14,426 nt of DNA from Friedmanniella sp. (GTDB lineage Bacteria > Actinomycetota > Actinomycetes > Propionibacteriales > Propionibacteriaceae): contig JAOPXW010000227.1 of NCBI GenBank assembly GCA_025964935.1, positions 1 to 14,426 of the forward strand, read 5' to 3'. The notes below the pieces were generated by a model. The model was not told the DNA's origin and ran no database searches. It was given only the letters and a program-made list of their open reading frames with translations. The position numbers were made by a program, and so were the translations under genes. Numbering within the stretch: position 1 is the stretch's first letter; each line of letters starts with the position of its first letter. Positions 1 to 6,029 of this stretch are shown in pieces.

Positions 1-112
1 GGTGATCACCGTGACGGCGCGCAACGTCGGGCCCGGTACGCCGCTGGCGCTGAGCCGGGGCGACCTGGTCAACCTGGCCCAGGACCCCCGGCTGCGCTTG
101 CCGAACCTCTGA
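1..112 (+). CDS. 3' end of an unidentified protein (5' end outside window)
   Basis: An open frame enters from the left edge in the frame starting at base 2 and runs 36 codons to TGA at 110-112. The visible peptide begins VITVTARNVGPGTPLALSRG and ends DPRLRLPNL. GC-rich third positions and an uninterrupted frame support coding. No motif, membrane segment or family is recognisable in such a short tail, so no function is offered. It points towards the minus-strand small membrane gene that ends at 218, so the two converge. The stop codon lies inside the first unit of a 14-bp tandem repeat, so the exact end of the protein may vary between strains. Confidence 0.55.
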   Translation, partial: VITVTARNVGPGTPLALSRGDLVNLAQDPRLRLPNL

Positions 113-170
113 GGCCGAACCTCTGAAGCCGACCCGGGCAGGCCGACCCGGGCAGGCCGACCCGGGGCAG
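100..170. repeat. 14-bp tandem repeat, five units, starting at a stop codon
   Basis: Five consecutive units start at 100, 114, 128, 142 and 156. The first two read GCCGAACCTCTGAG and GCCGAACCTCTGAA. The next two are identical GCCGACCCGGGCAG, and the fifth has one extra G (15 bp). The first unit contains the last codons and TGA of the upstream gene, and the second duplicates that stop in a 13-bp exact copy. The pattern looks like replication slippage at a 3' gene end. No function is evident. Confidence 0.85.
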
Positions 171-217
171 GCGGCCTCCGGCCGTGACCTGGAGCGTGAC
201 CTGGGGGCCGGGCGGGA

Positions 218-376
218 TCAGGCCGGGAAGGGCTCGGGACCGGGGCGGGCGGGCACCCGGGGGCCGGAGTCGGAGCCGCCGGGCAGGTCGAGCAGAGCCG
301 GGACGACGGCGATCAGGCCGACCAGGATGATCCCGAGCACCGCAGCCACGTTGACGATGAGCTGTAGGAGTTCCAT
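218..376 (-). CDS. 52-aa single-pass membrane protein, unknown function
   Basis: The ATG at 376 opens a 52-residue protein. Residues 5-29 (about LQLIVNVAAVLGIILVGLIA and following) form one hydrophobic helix. The rest is a short Gly/Pro/Arg-rich tail ending PGPEPFPA. A purine-rich GGAGGG (complement of 388-393) lies 11 bases upstream, a little far but usable as a ribosome binding site. It lies 50 bp downstream of mmuM on the same strand and could be co-transcribed with it. A much longer open frame continues upstream in the same phase, but it is antisense shadow of mmuM. The hydrophobic run plus the binding site make this small gene plausible. No family is recognised. Confidence 0.55.
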   Translation of the reverse strand: MELLQLIVNVAAVLGIILVGLIAVVPALLDLPGGSDSGPRVPARPGPEPFPA

Positions 377-426
377 GACCCCAATGTCCCTCCGGTGTCT
401 GTGCGTTCGCTGTGCCCCGGACCTGC

Positions 427-1350
427 TCAGGATGTGGCTTCGGGGCCCCGTACGCCGGACCCCCGGACCGCCTCCGCCACCGCCCTGATCTGCTCCGGTC
501 CCACCCGGCAGCAGCCCCCGACCAGTCGCGCGCCGTCGGCCACCCAGCCCTGCACCTGGCCGGGCGCCAGCGCCGGCGACCCGGTCCACCGACGCGCCAC
601 CGCGTCCCAGTCCTCCCCGCTGTTGGGGTAGACCACGACCGGCTTCCCGCTGGCGGCGGCCGACTCGACGAGGGTGTCCACCTCCCGCGGGTGGGTGCAG
701 TTGACCCCGACCGCCAGCACCTGCGGCACGTCGGCGGCCATCGCGTACGCCTCCGCCACCGGCTCCCCCGCCCGCGTCCGCCCGTCGGCGCAGGTCAGCG
801 AGAGCCAGCAGGGTAGGTCGAGCCGGGCCACCTCGAGCAGCAGCGCCTCCACCTCGGCCAGGCACGGGATGGTCTCCAGGGCCAGCACGTCGGGCCCGGC
901 CGCGGCCAGGACCTCCAGTCGGGGTCGGTGCCAGGCCGCGAGCTCGGCGACCGATTGCCCGTAGTCCCCGCGGTACTCCGACCCGTCGGCCAGCGCGGCC
1001 CCGTACGGTCCGACCGAGGCCGCCACCCAGAGGTCGCCGCCCCCGGCCTGCTGCCGGGCCCGGTCGGCCAGCCGTACGCTGCGGGTGAGCAGCTCCGCCG
1101 GGTCGTGGCCCTGCGCCGCGAGACCGGCGAAGGAGGCCTGGTAGGAGGCGGTGGTCGCGACCTGCGCCCCGGCCGCGAAGTAGGCGGCGTGCGCGGCCAC
1201 GACGGCCTCCGGCGCCTCGGCGAGCAGCCGGGCCGACCAGAGCGTGGAGCTGAGGTCGTGGCCCTGCGCCTCGAGCTCGGTGGCCAGCCCGCCGTCCAGG
1301 ACCACGGGCGGGCCTTGGCGCAGCGCCTCCCGCAGAGGGGTCCGGGTCAT
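427..1350 (-). CDS. mmuM: Homocysteine S-methyltransferase
   Basis: The 307-aa product has the hallmarks of the homocysteine S-methyltransferase (Pfam S-methyl_trans) family: DGGLATELE near residue 19, then the three zinc-binding cysteines, Cys218 in GVNC and Cys280-Cys281 in GGCCR. MmuM transfers a methyl group from S-methylmethionine (or S-adenosylmethionine) to homocysteine, giving methionine. It is a cytoplasmic TIM-barrel enzyme. Length is normal for the short, cobalamin-independent class. The ATG at 1350 is preceded by GGGGGG directly abutting the start, and by TAGGCT exactly six bases before the ATG, which suggests a leaderless transcript. The promoter sits in the palindrome array at 1358-1489. 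The gene is divergent from the Rieske gene. The substrate (S-methylmethionine or SAM) is inferred from the family only. Confidence 0.9.
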   Translation of the reverse strand: MTRTPLREALRQGPPVVLDGGLATELEAQGHDLSSTLWSARLLAEAPEAVVAAHAAYFAAGAQVATTASYQASFAGLAAQGHDPAELLTRSVRLADRARQQAGGGDLWVAASVGPYGAALADGSEYRGDYGQSVAELAAWHRPRLEVLAAAGPDVLALETIPCLAEVEALLLEVARLDLPCWLSLTCADGRTRAGEPVAEAYAMAADVPQVLAVGVNCTHPREVDTLVESAAASGKPVVVYPNSGEDWDAVARRWTGSPALAPGQVQGWVADGARLVGGCCRVGPEQIRAVAEAVRGSGVRGPEATS

Positions 1351-1356
1351 CCCCCC

Positions 1357-1362
1357 AGCCTA
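1357..1362 (-). promoter_or_regulatory. Putative -10 element of a leaderless mmuM transcript
   Basis: On the minus strand TAGGCT is followed by exactly six bases and then the ATG at 1350. This fits the TAnnnT -10 consensus with transcription starting at the A of the start codon. No convincing -35 hexamer is seen. The element shares its bases with the first ACCYRGGT-like palindrome (centre 1361.5), so a protein bound there would block it. Confidence 0.4.
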
Positions 1363-1489
1363 GGTCTACCCAGGTTTCTGACCCTCGACCCAGGTTGCAA
1401 GCTGGGTCAAGCAGCCGGAACCTAGGTCTACCTAGGTTTCTGACCCTCGACCCAGGTTGCAAGCTGGGTCAAGCAATCGGAACCTGGGT
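1358..1489. promoter_or_regulatory. Phased array of nine ACCYRGGT-like palindromes, possible operator
   Basis: Nine 8-bp near-palindromes of the form ACC(T/C)(A/G)GGT, two of them degenerate as AGCTGGGT, are centred at 1361.5, 1371.5, 1391.5, 1403.5, 1423.5, 1433.5, 1453.5, 1465.5 and 1485.5. The steps are 10, 20, 12, 20, 10, 20, 12 and 20 bp, near whole helical turns, which would place all sites roughly on one DNA face. The first overlaps the presumed mmuM -10. A cooperative regulator site is inferred. A dispersed intergenic repeat is the main alternative. Confidence 0.4.
1359..1482. repeat. 62-bp tandem direct repeat, two full units plus the start of a third
   Basis: Unit 1 (1359-1420) and unit 2 (1421-1482) align over 62 bp with only three differences (C/T at unit position 13, GC/AT near the end). 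A third copy starts at 1483 (CCTGGGTC against CCTAGGTC) and then diverges. Each unit contains the inverted pair GACCCAG / CTGGGTC eight bases apart. Unit 2 opens with a perfect hairpin AACCTAGG-tcta-CCTAGGTT at 1419-1438. The repeat fills most of the gap between divergent mmuM and the Rieske gene. Confidence 0.9.
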
Positions 1490-1588
1490 CTGGTCGGGTG
1501 GCCGGCGCCCTTGCCGAGGTGCGGCATGCTGGTCTGCACCGACGCCAGCCACGCCACCGGTGTCACTCACGGGGGAGCACGCGAGACC

Positions 1589-2026
1589 ATGAACCCATAC
1601 GTCCGACTGACCGACGCCCAGCCGGTGAGCCGCCGCAGCCTGCTGGTCAACGCGGGCCTGGCGGGGCTCACGCTCGCGGGTCTGAGCGCCTGCGGGAGCA
1701 GCAGCAGCACCGCGGCCGAGCCGCCGGCCAGCGCGGCCACCGGGGTGACGGCGCCCACCGCGGACATCCCCGTGGGCGGCGGCAAGATCTTCGCCGACGC
1801 GCAGGTCGTGGTGACCCAGCCGACCAAGGGGAGCTTCAAGGCGTTCTCCTCGATCTGCACCCACGCCCGTTGCCCGGTCGCCGACGTGACCACGACGATC
1901 AACTGCGCCTGCCACGGCAGCAAGTTCGCCCTCGCCGACGGCGCCGTGGTCAACGGACCCGCCGCCACCCCGCTGCCCGCCAGGACCGCCAAGGTCGAGG
2001 GGTCCTCGGTCGTCGTCTCCGCCTAG
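1589..2026 (+). CDS. Tat-exported Rieske [2Fe-2S] lipoprotein
   Basis: The 145-aa product starts at ATG 1589, with GGGGGAG at 1571-1577 as ribosome binding site. The N-terminus carries a twin-arginine motif SRRSLL (residues 14-19), a hydrophobic stretch, and the lipobox LSAC with lipidation Cys35, followed by a Ser/Ala-rich linker. The Rieske cluster is clear: Cys90 and His92 in CTHARC, and Cys106 and His109 in CACHGSKF. Cys95 and Cys108 are placed to form the usual disulfide. A GPAATPLP proline loop follows. The protein should be a one-electron carrier anchored outside the membrane. Redox partners are not evident: no cytochrome b, oxygenase or reductase gene is adjacent. It converges with the MFS gene, 13 bp away. 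Confidence 0.88.
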   Translation: MNPYVRLTDAQPVSRRSLLVNAGLAGLTLAGLSACGSSSSTAAEPPASAATGVTAPTADIPVGGGKIFADAQVVVTQPTKGSFKAFSSICTHARCPVADVTTTINCACHGSKFALADGAVVNGPAATPLPARTAKVEGSSVVVSA

Positions 2027-2039
2027 ACCCGGCCGCCGC

Positions 2040-3290
2040 TCAGGCGGTGGCGGGCTCCGGCTCGCGCGGTCGGCCGGCGGCGACGCCGACCAGAGCGGTG
2101 CAGGCGAGGGCGAGCAGGGCGACCGCCGCCAGCAGCCCGGGGTAGGGGACGGCGTACGCCAGGCCGGCCAACAGCACCGGCAGCACGAAGCCCCCGTACG
2201 TCAGGGCGTAGTAGACGCCGGTCAGCCCGGCCAGGCTGTGCGGGTCGGCCATGGCCTGCACCTCGACCAGGCCGGCCACGATGCAGATGCCGTAGCCGAG
2301 CCCGAAGCCGGCGGCGCAGACCAGGGCCAGCCCCGGCGAGCGGACGCTCGCGTCGACGGCGAGCACGGCCGTGGCCAGCGCCACCAGACCCAGCCCGACC
2401 GCGCCGGGGCGACCCCCCGTACGCCGGGCCAGGGCCGGGACGAAGGGCTGCACCCCTGCGCCGAAGGCCAGCGTGACCACGGCCGCGAGCGCGGCGAAGG
2501 CGACCCGGTAGGGCCCGACCTGGCCGGCGACCAGGGCCGGCCCCACGACGAAGGCCATCGCGGGCGCAGCGAAGACCCAGGGCGCCATCGGCAGCACGAC
2601 CCGTCGGAAGCGCCGCCGGTGCGCCGGGGGGACCCGGAGGTCCGCCCGCAGGCTCCGGGCGGGACCCGCCGAGCCCCCGGTCCGGGTCTCCCGGGCCCGC
2701 AGCAGGGGGACGGCGGCGGCCAGCGAGAGCGCGATCTGGACCCCGTACGGCAGCAGCGTGGGCGCGGGGCCCCACTGGGCCAGGGCCCCCGACACCCCGG
2801 CTCCGACCCCGAAGCCGGCCGTCAGGGTGAGCGAGGCGCGGCGGGCCCGGGTCGCGGGCTCCGCGTCGTGCGAGGACAGCTCCTTGATCCAGCTGGTCCC
2901 GACCACCATGGCCACGGCGACGCTGAGACCGCTGACGAAGCGCCCGGCGCACATCAGGCCCGCCTGGGCGCCCCCGAGCCCCAGGACCACGCTGCCGAGC
3001 ACCCCCAGGCCCAGGGCCAGCACGACGAGGCGCTTGCGGCCGTGCTCGTCCGAGAACGGCCCGGCGACCAGGAAGCCCGGGGCCAGCCCGAGGATGTAGA
3101 AGGCGAAGAAGAGGTTGACCTCGACCGCAGAGTAGCCGTCGACCGCGCGGTACATCAGCAGCAGCGGGGAGAAGTGGTTGCCGCCCCAGGCCGCCAACAG
3201 CACGGCCGGCGCGACGGCCCGCCACCCTCCGGCGGTCAGGCCCCCCTCGGCAGCGGGAGCGGCCGGCGGGGGCGGGGAGGACGACACCAC
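2040..3290 (-). CDS. Major facilitator superfamily transporter
   Basis: The 416-aa protein is hydrophobic throughout, consistent with about 12 membrane helices in two halves split by a basic loop (around residues 198-230, ending PAHRRRFRR). MFS motif A between helices 2 and 3 is intact: GPFSDEHGRKRL at residues 77-88. It most resembles drug/metabolite exporters of the family, but the substrate cannot be read from sequence. Two GTG codons stand in tandem at 3290 and 3287. There is no Shine-Dalgarno sequence. TAGGGT lies six bases before the second GTG, so a leaderless start at 3287 (415 aa) is as likely as 3290. The gene converges with the Rieske gene and diverges from the hypothetical gene at 3521. 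Confidence 0.85.
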   Translation of the reverse strand: MVSSSPPPPAAPAAEGGLTAGGWRAVAPAVLLAAWGGNHFSPLLLMYRAVDGYSAVEVNLFFAFYILGLAPGFLVAGPFSDEHGRKRLVVLALGLGVLGSVVLGLGGAQAGLMCAGRFVSGLSVAVAMVVGTSWIKELSSHDAEPATRARRASLTLTAGFGVGAGVSGALAQWGPAPTLLPYGVQIALSLAAAVPLLRARETRTGGSAGPARSLRADLRVPPAHRRRFRRVVLPMAPWVFAAPAMAFVVGPALVAGQVGPYRVAFAALAAVVTLAFGAGVQPFVPALARRTGGRPGAVGLGLVALATAVLAVDASVRSPGLALVCAAGFGLGYGICIVAGLVEVQAMADPHSLAGLTGVYYALTYGGFVLPVLLAGLAYAVPYPGLLAAVALLALACTALVGVAAGRPREPEPATA

Positions 3291-3293
3291 CAG

Positions 3294-3299
3294 ACCCTA
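3294..3299 (-). promoter_or_regulatory. Putative -10 element of a leaderless MFS transcript
   Basis: TAGGGT on the minus strand ends six bases before the GTG at 3287 (three before GTG 3290), with no ribosome binding site between. The geometry is the same as at mmuM and at the AlkB-like gene. No clear -35 hexamer is seen. Confidence 0.35.
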
Positions 3300-3446
3300 G
3301 CGAGCCGGTGGCCGTGAGGTGGATCACAGGACGTGACAGCCGGACCGCCCGCGGCGTCCTATCCTCAACACGCCCAGGACTTCCCCGGCCCCAACCACGG
3401 GTCGGCGGGAGCGCTGACCCACCCACCTCGAGCCCACGGAGAACCC

Positions 3447-3524
3447 ATGCCCCAGCCACCCCTCAGCGCCCAGCCCGCGCAGGTCGCCCCCGCTCGCCCC
3501 GCGAAGGACGAGGCCCGGGCATGA
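3447..3524 (+). CDS. Possible 25-aa leader ORF coupled to the next gene
   Basis: The ATG at 3447 has a good ribosome binding site (GGAG at 3438-3441, five bases away) and opens 25 codons ending DEARA. Its TGA overlaps the ATG of the following gene as ATGA at 3521-3524. Third positions are mostly G or C. The peptide is rich in Pro, Ala and Gln and has no recognisable domain. It may work only by delivering ribosomes to the downstream start. Chance is a real alternative at this length and GC content. Confidence 0.3.
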   Translation: MPQPPLSAQPAQVAPARPAKDEARA

Positions 3525-4273
3525 GCGGCGAAGCCGTCTCGGACGAGTCGGTCGCCCGGGCCCTGGGGGCGTACGCCGGCATGGTCCACCGGGTGCTGGC
3601 CGACCCCAGCCGCTGGCTCGGGCTCGACTCCGAGCCGGGGCCCGGGGCCCGCTTCCCGGCCAAGGCCCTGGACGCCGTACGGGACCGGGTGCTGGGCGAG
3701 ACCACTCCGGCGTCCCCGGGGTGGGCGGCGCTGCCGCTGGAGGAGCGGGACCGCTGGTGGGTCCGACGGATCGGTGTCACCGCCGGCGTCACCGCCGCCG
3801 CCCCCCGCTTCGCCGGGGCGCTGGCCGACCGGCTGCCGCTGGTCGACGCCCTGGGGGCCGCCGCGGCCGGTCTCGCGGTGTGTGCCGCCGCCCGCGAGCG
3901 CGGCGTGACTGCCGCCGCCGACTGGGTGCCGCTGCTGTCCCGGGTATTGCTCGACCGCGAGCTGCCGGCGACCGCCCCGGTCCCCGACGCGGCCGCGTCC
4001 GAGGCTCGGCTGGAGTCCGACCCGGAGCCGGGTGAGCCCGCGGCACCCCCGGCGACCGGTCTGCGGGCCGGACTGAAGAGCGGGGTCCGGACCCTGTGGC
4101 AGCTGGCCCGGGCGTTCTTCGAGCTGCAGGGGATGCTGGGCGAACGCCCACGCGGCAACCTGCTGGCCCGCGGACTGGCCAAGATCCCCGTGGTCGGTCT
4201 GGCCGGCGGCTGGCTGGACGAGCGCGGCGCGATCGCCAAGGCGTCCGAGCGGACCGCCCGGCTGCTGCGCTGA
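3521..4273 (+). CDS. 250-aa protein of unknown function
   Basis: The ATG at 3521 is chosen because GAGG lies seven bases upstream, it overlaps the leader stop as ATGA, and composition before it does not look like one continuous protein. The protein is Ala/Arg/Leu-rich. Residues 90-130 (VTAGVTAAAPRF, then LPLVDALGAAAAGLAVCAAA) form a hydrophobic or amphipathic stretch. An acidic, Pro-rich linker spans about 150-180. The C-terminal part contains LAKIPVVGLAGGWLDERGAI. The IPVVG-plus-glycine pattern is loosely like the C-terminal part of EcsC-type proteins, but this is too weak for an assignment. A strong terminator lies about 95 bp downstream, so the transcript appears to be short and separate from the fhaA operon. 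Confidence 0.7.
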   Translation: MSGEAVSDESVARALGAYAGMVHRVLADPSRWLGLDSEPGPGARFPAKALDAVRDRVLGETTPASPGWAALPLEERDRWWVRRIGVTAGVTAAAPRFAGALADRLPLVDALGAAAAGLAVCAAARERGVTAAADWVPLLSRVLLDRELPATAPVPDAAASEARLESDPEPGEPAAPPATGLRAGLKSGVRTLWQLARAFFELQGMLGERPRGNLLARGLAKIPVVGLAGGWLDERGAIAKASERTARLLR

Positions 4274-4368
4274 CCCTGCCTGCGAGGCAACCTGAACCGG
4301 CTGTCCGACCTGCCTGCTGAAACCAGTCCCCTGTCGGGCTGACGCCGACCAAGCTGGCCAGGAACGAC

Positions 4369-4402
4369 AAGAAGGGCCCCGGATCCCTCCGGGGCCCTTC
4401 TT
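4369..4402. terminator. Strong bidirectional terminator hairpin
   Basis: A perfect 15-bp stem AAGAAGGGCCCCGGA / TCCGGGGCCCTTCTT encloses a TCCC loop. It lies between the 3' ends of the plus-strand hypothetical gene (4273) and the minus-strand tRNA-Leu (4426). The outer stem bases supply T-rich ends (CTTCTT) on both strands, so it can serve both transcripts. Confidence 0.85.
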
Positions 4403-4425
4403 CGTGTGGGACATCCCACGGGTCG

Positions 4426-4508
4426 TGCGCGAGGGGGGATTTGAACCCCCACGTCCTTGCGGACACTGGCACCTGAAGCCAGCGCGTCTGCCGTTCCGCC
4501 ACTCGCGC
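4426..4508 (-). tRNA. tRNA-Leu (anticodon CAG)
   Basis: The minus strand folds as a class II tRNA of 83 nt. The acceptor GCGCGAG pairs with CTCGCGC and is followed by discriminator A. The anticodon stem CTGGC/GCCAG holds the loop TTCAGGT (anticodon CAG). The variable arm is long (TGTCCGCAAGGACG) and the T arm GGGGGTTCAAATCCCCC is standard. CCA is not encoded. It reads CUG, the main leucine codon here. M. tuberculosis has a tRNA-Leu at the same place beside fhaA. Confidence 0.96.
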
Positions 4509-4543
4509 TCCGGTCCAGGAGACCTCCCTGAACCAGCCGAAGA

Positions 4544-4549
4544 AGGCTA
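4544..4549 (-). promoter_or_regulatory. Candidate -10 of the tRNA-Leu promoter
   Basis: TAGCCT on the minus strand would place the transcription start about 30 bases before the mature tRNA 5' end, a normal leader length for a tRNA. No good -35 is seen, so the call is weak. Confidence 0.25.
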
Positions 4550-4646
4550 GCACGTCTGAGCGGGTCCCCTTGCCGCCGTTTCGCCGGACCGCGGCGACGA
4601 CGCGACGCACGCCGTCGTGAACAGGGATCCGGGCGGGCGGGACCGA

Positions 4647-4652
4647 TAGCAT
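4647..4652 (+). promoter_or_regulatory. Candidate -10 of the fhaA-pknB operon promoter
   Basis: TAGCAT matches TAnnnT and lies 28 bases before the fhaA ATG, leaving a short leader of about 20 bases that contains the ribosome binding site GGAGGGAGGGG (4668-4678). The -35 region is GC-only and unconvincing. This is the only evident promoter upstream of the long co-directional gene run. Confidence 0.4.
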
Positions 4653-4680
4653 CGAGGTTGATCTGACGGAGGGAGGGGAC

Positions 4681-5538
4681 ATGGGCATCTTCGAACGCTT
4701 CGAGAAGAAGGTCGAGGGAGCGGTGAGCGGCGCATTCGCGCGCGCGTTCAAGGGCGACGTGCAGCCGGTCGAGATCGCCGCCCGTCTGCAGCGTGAGCTG
4801 GACGCCGAAGCCAAGCTCGTGTCACGTGACAAGCGTCTCGTCCCCAACGAGTTCGCGGTCGGTCTGTCCGAGCACGACCACGACAAGCTCACCCCCTACG
4901 GCGACGCGCTGAGCACCGAGCTCGCCGACGAGCTGCGCGGCCACGCCCGCGAGCGGGGCTACACGTTCAACGGACCCGTCCGGATCGAGTTCGACCTGGA
5001 CTCCAGCCTCCCCACCGGCCGCTTCACGGTCACCTCCGCCGCGGTCGCCGGGGTCGAGTCGGTGCGGGACGAGGCCCCCACAAGCCGACCACCGGCCCGG
5101 CCGCAGCCCGCCGTGGGACCGCAGCCGGACCCCCGCCCGGCCCCGCGTACGCCGACGGTCGCCCCGGAGCCAGGTGCCCCGGCCACCCGCCCCGACGAGC
5201 ACGGGCTCTACCGACCCGCCGAGCGGCCGTCCTTCGCGGCCCCGACCGAGCTGGTGCTGGAGGTCAACGGCACCCGGCACCCGCTGCGCGCGCCGGGTCT
5301 GACCATCGGCCGCGGGACCGACGCCGACCTGCGCATCAACGACCCCGGCATCTCGCGGCTGCACGCCGAGATCCGGGTCGGCGAGGCCGGCCCGGGCCAG
5401 ATCGACATCGTCGACCTGGGCTCGACCAACGGCATCGTCGTCGACGGGCAGAAGGTGCGCCAGGCCGCGCTGCACGAGGGCTCGCGGATCGAGATCGGCT
5501 CCACGCGGATGCTCGTCCACGCCCCCACCGGGCGCTGA
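4681..5538 (+). CDS. fhaA: FhaA: DUF3662 plus FHA-domain signalling protein
   Basis: The 285-aa protein starts at an ATG with a strong ribosome binding site. Residues 1-120 are the conserved N-terminal FhaA domain (MGIFERFEKKVEGAVSGAFA at the start). A Pro/Arg-rich linker spans about 130-185. The C-terminal FHA domain (about 190-280) has the phosphothreonine-binding set IGR (209-211), SRLH (225-228) and GSTNG (247-251). In mycobacteria FhaA binds the phosphorylated pseudokinase domain of MviN/MurJ and is a PknB target, linking phosphorylation to lipid II export. The linker is far shorter than in M. tuberculosis FhaA (about 527 aa in total). It is the first gene of the operon, with fhaB seven bases downstream. 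Confidence 0.95.
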   Translation: MGIFERFEKKVEGAVSGAFARAFKGDVQPVEIAARLQRELDAEAKLVSRDKRLVPNEFAVGLSEHDHDKLTPYGDALSTELADELRGHARERGYTFNGPVRIEFDLDSSLPTGRFTVTSAAVAGVESVRDEAPTSRPPARPQPAVGPQPDPRPAPRTPTVAPEPGAPATRPDEHGLYRPAERPSFAAPTELVLEVNGTRHPLRAPGLTIGRGTDADLRINDPGISRLHAEIRVGEAGPGQIDIVDLGSTNGIVVDGQKVRQAALHEGSRIEIGSTRMLVHAPTGR

Positions 5539-5545
5539 CCGCCGC

Positions 5546-6025
5546 ATGTCGGAGATCGCCCTCACCGTCATCAAGGTGCTCTTCCTCGCCCTGCTGTGGC
5601 TGTTCATCCTGTCGGCGGTGTCGGTCATCCGCAGCGACCTGTTCGGGCGTACGGTGCCGGCGCCCGACCAGCCGCAGGCCCGGGAGCTGGAGAACCCACC
5701 GCCGCCGCCGCGACGGACCAAGCGTCAGCGCGGCGAGCCGCGGGTGCTGACCATCACCCAGGGGCAGCAGGCCGGGGAGTCGGCCGAGCTGGCCGGCGGG
5801 ACGGTCATGATCGGCCGGGGTGCGGACTGCCCGCTGATCCTGGACGACGACTACGTCTCGACCCGGCACGCCCGGGTGGTGGTGAACGCCGAGGGGGTCT
5901 ACATCGAGGACCTCGGGTCGACCAACGGCACCTACGTCAACGGCCAGCGGATCACCGCCCCGACCACCATCACGCTGTCGGACACGGTCCGGATCGGCAA
6001 GACGATCCTCAAGCTGGAGCCGTGA
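5546..6025 (+). CDS. fhaB: FhaB: membrane-anchored FHA-domain protein
   Basis: The 159-aa protein starts with one hydrophobic helix (residues 5-27). A proline-rich stretch (NPPPPPRR, 50-57) follows, then an FHA domain (about 67-157) with MIGRG (88-92), STRH (105-108) and GSTNGTYVNG (124-133). The size agrees with mycobacterial FhaB/FipA (about 155 aa), a phosphothreonine reader that links the Ser/Thr kinases to the division machinery. No Shine-Dalgarno sequence is visible before ATG 5546. The start lies seven bases after the fhaA stop, so translation probably relies on coupling. The domain should be cytoplasmic, next to the membrane. Confidence 0.94.
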   Translation: MSEIALTVIKVLFLALLWLFILSAVSVIRSDLFGRTVPAPDQPQARELENPPPPPRRTKRQRGEPRVLTITQGQQAGESAELAGGTVMIGRGADCPLILDDDYVSTRHARVVVNAEGVYIEDLGSTNGTYVNGQRITAPTTITLSDTVRIGKTILKLEP

Positions 6026-6029
6026 GCTG

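Noticed and set aside
1359..1489. CRISPR array
   Set aside because: There are only two full units, directly abutting, with no spacers and no cas genes nearby.
2033..2047. CCGCC-gctca-GGCGG hairpin between the Rieske and MFS stop codons as a terminator
   Set aside because: The stem is only about five base pairs with no T-run, and it overlaps the MFS stop. Such pairs arise often by chance at this GC content.
3360..3365. TATCCT as a promoter -10 for the 250-aa unknown gene
   Set aside because: The nearest TTGACA-like sequence (GTGACA, 3333-3338) is 21 bases away, too far, and the leader would be long. It was not called.
3308..3520. N-terminal extension of the 250-aa unknown protein from an upstream start near 3308
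   Set aside because: The added 71 residues are low-complexity Pro/Arg-rich. They lack a ribosome binding site at the far start, while ATG 3521 has one.
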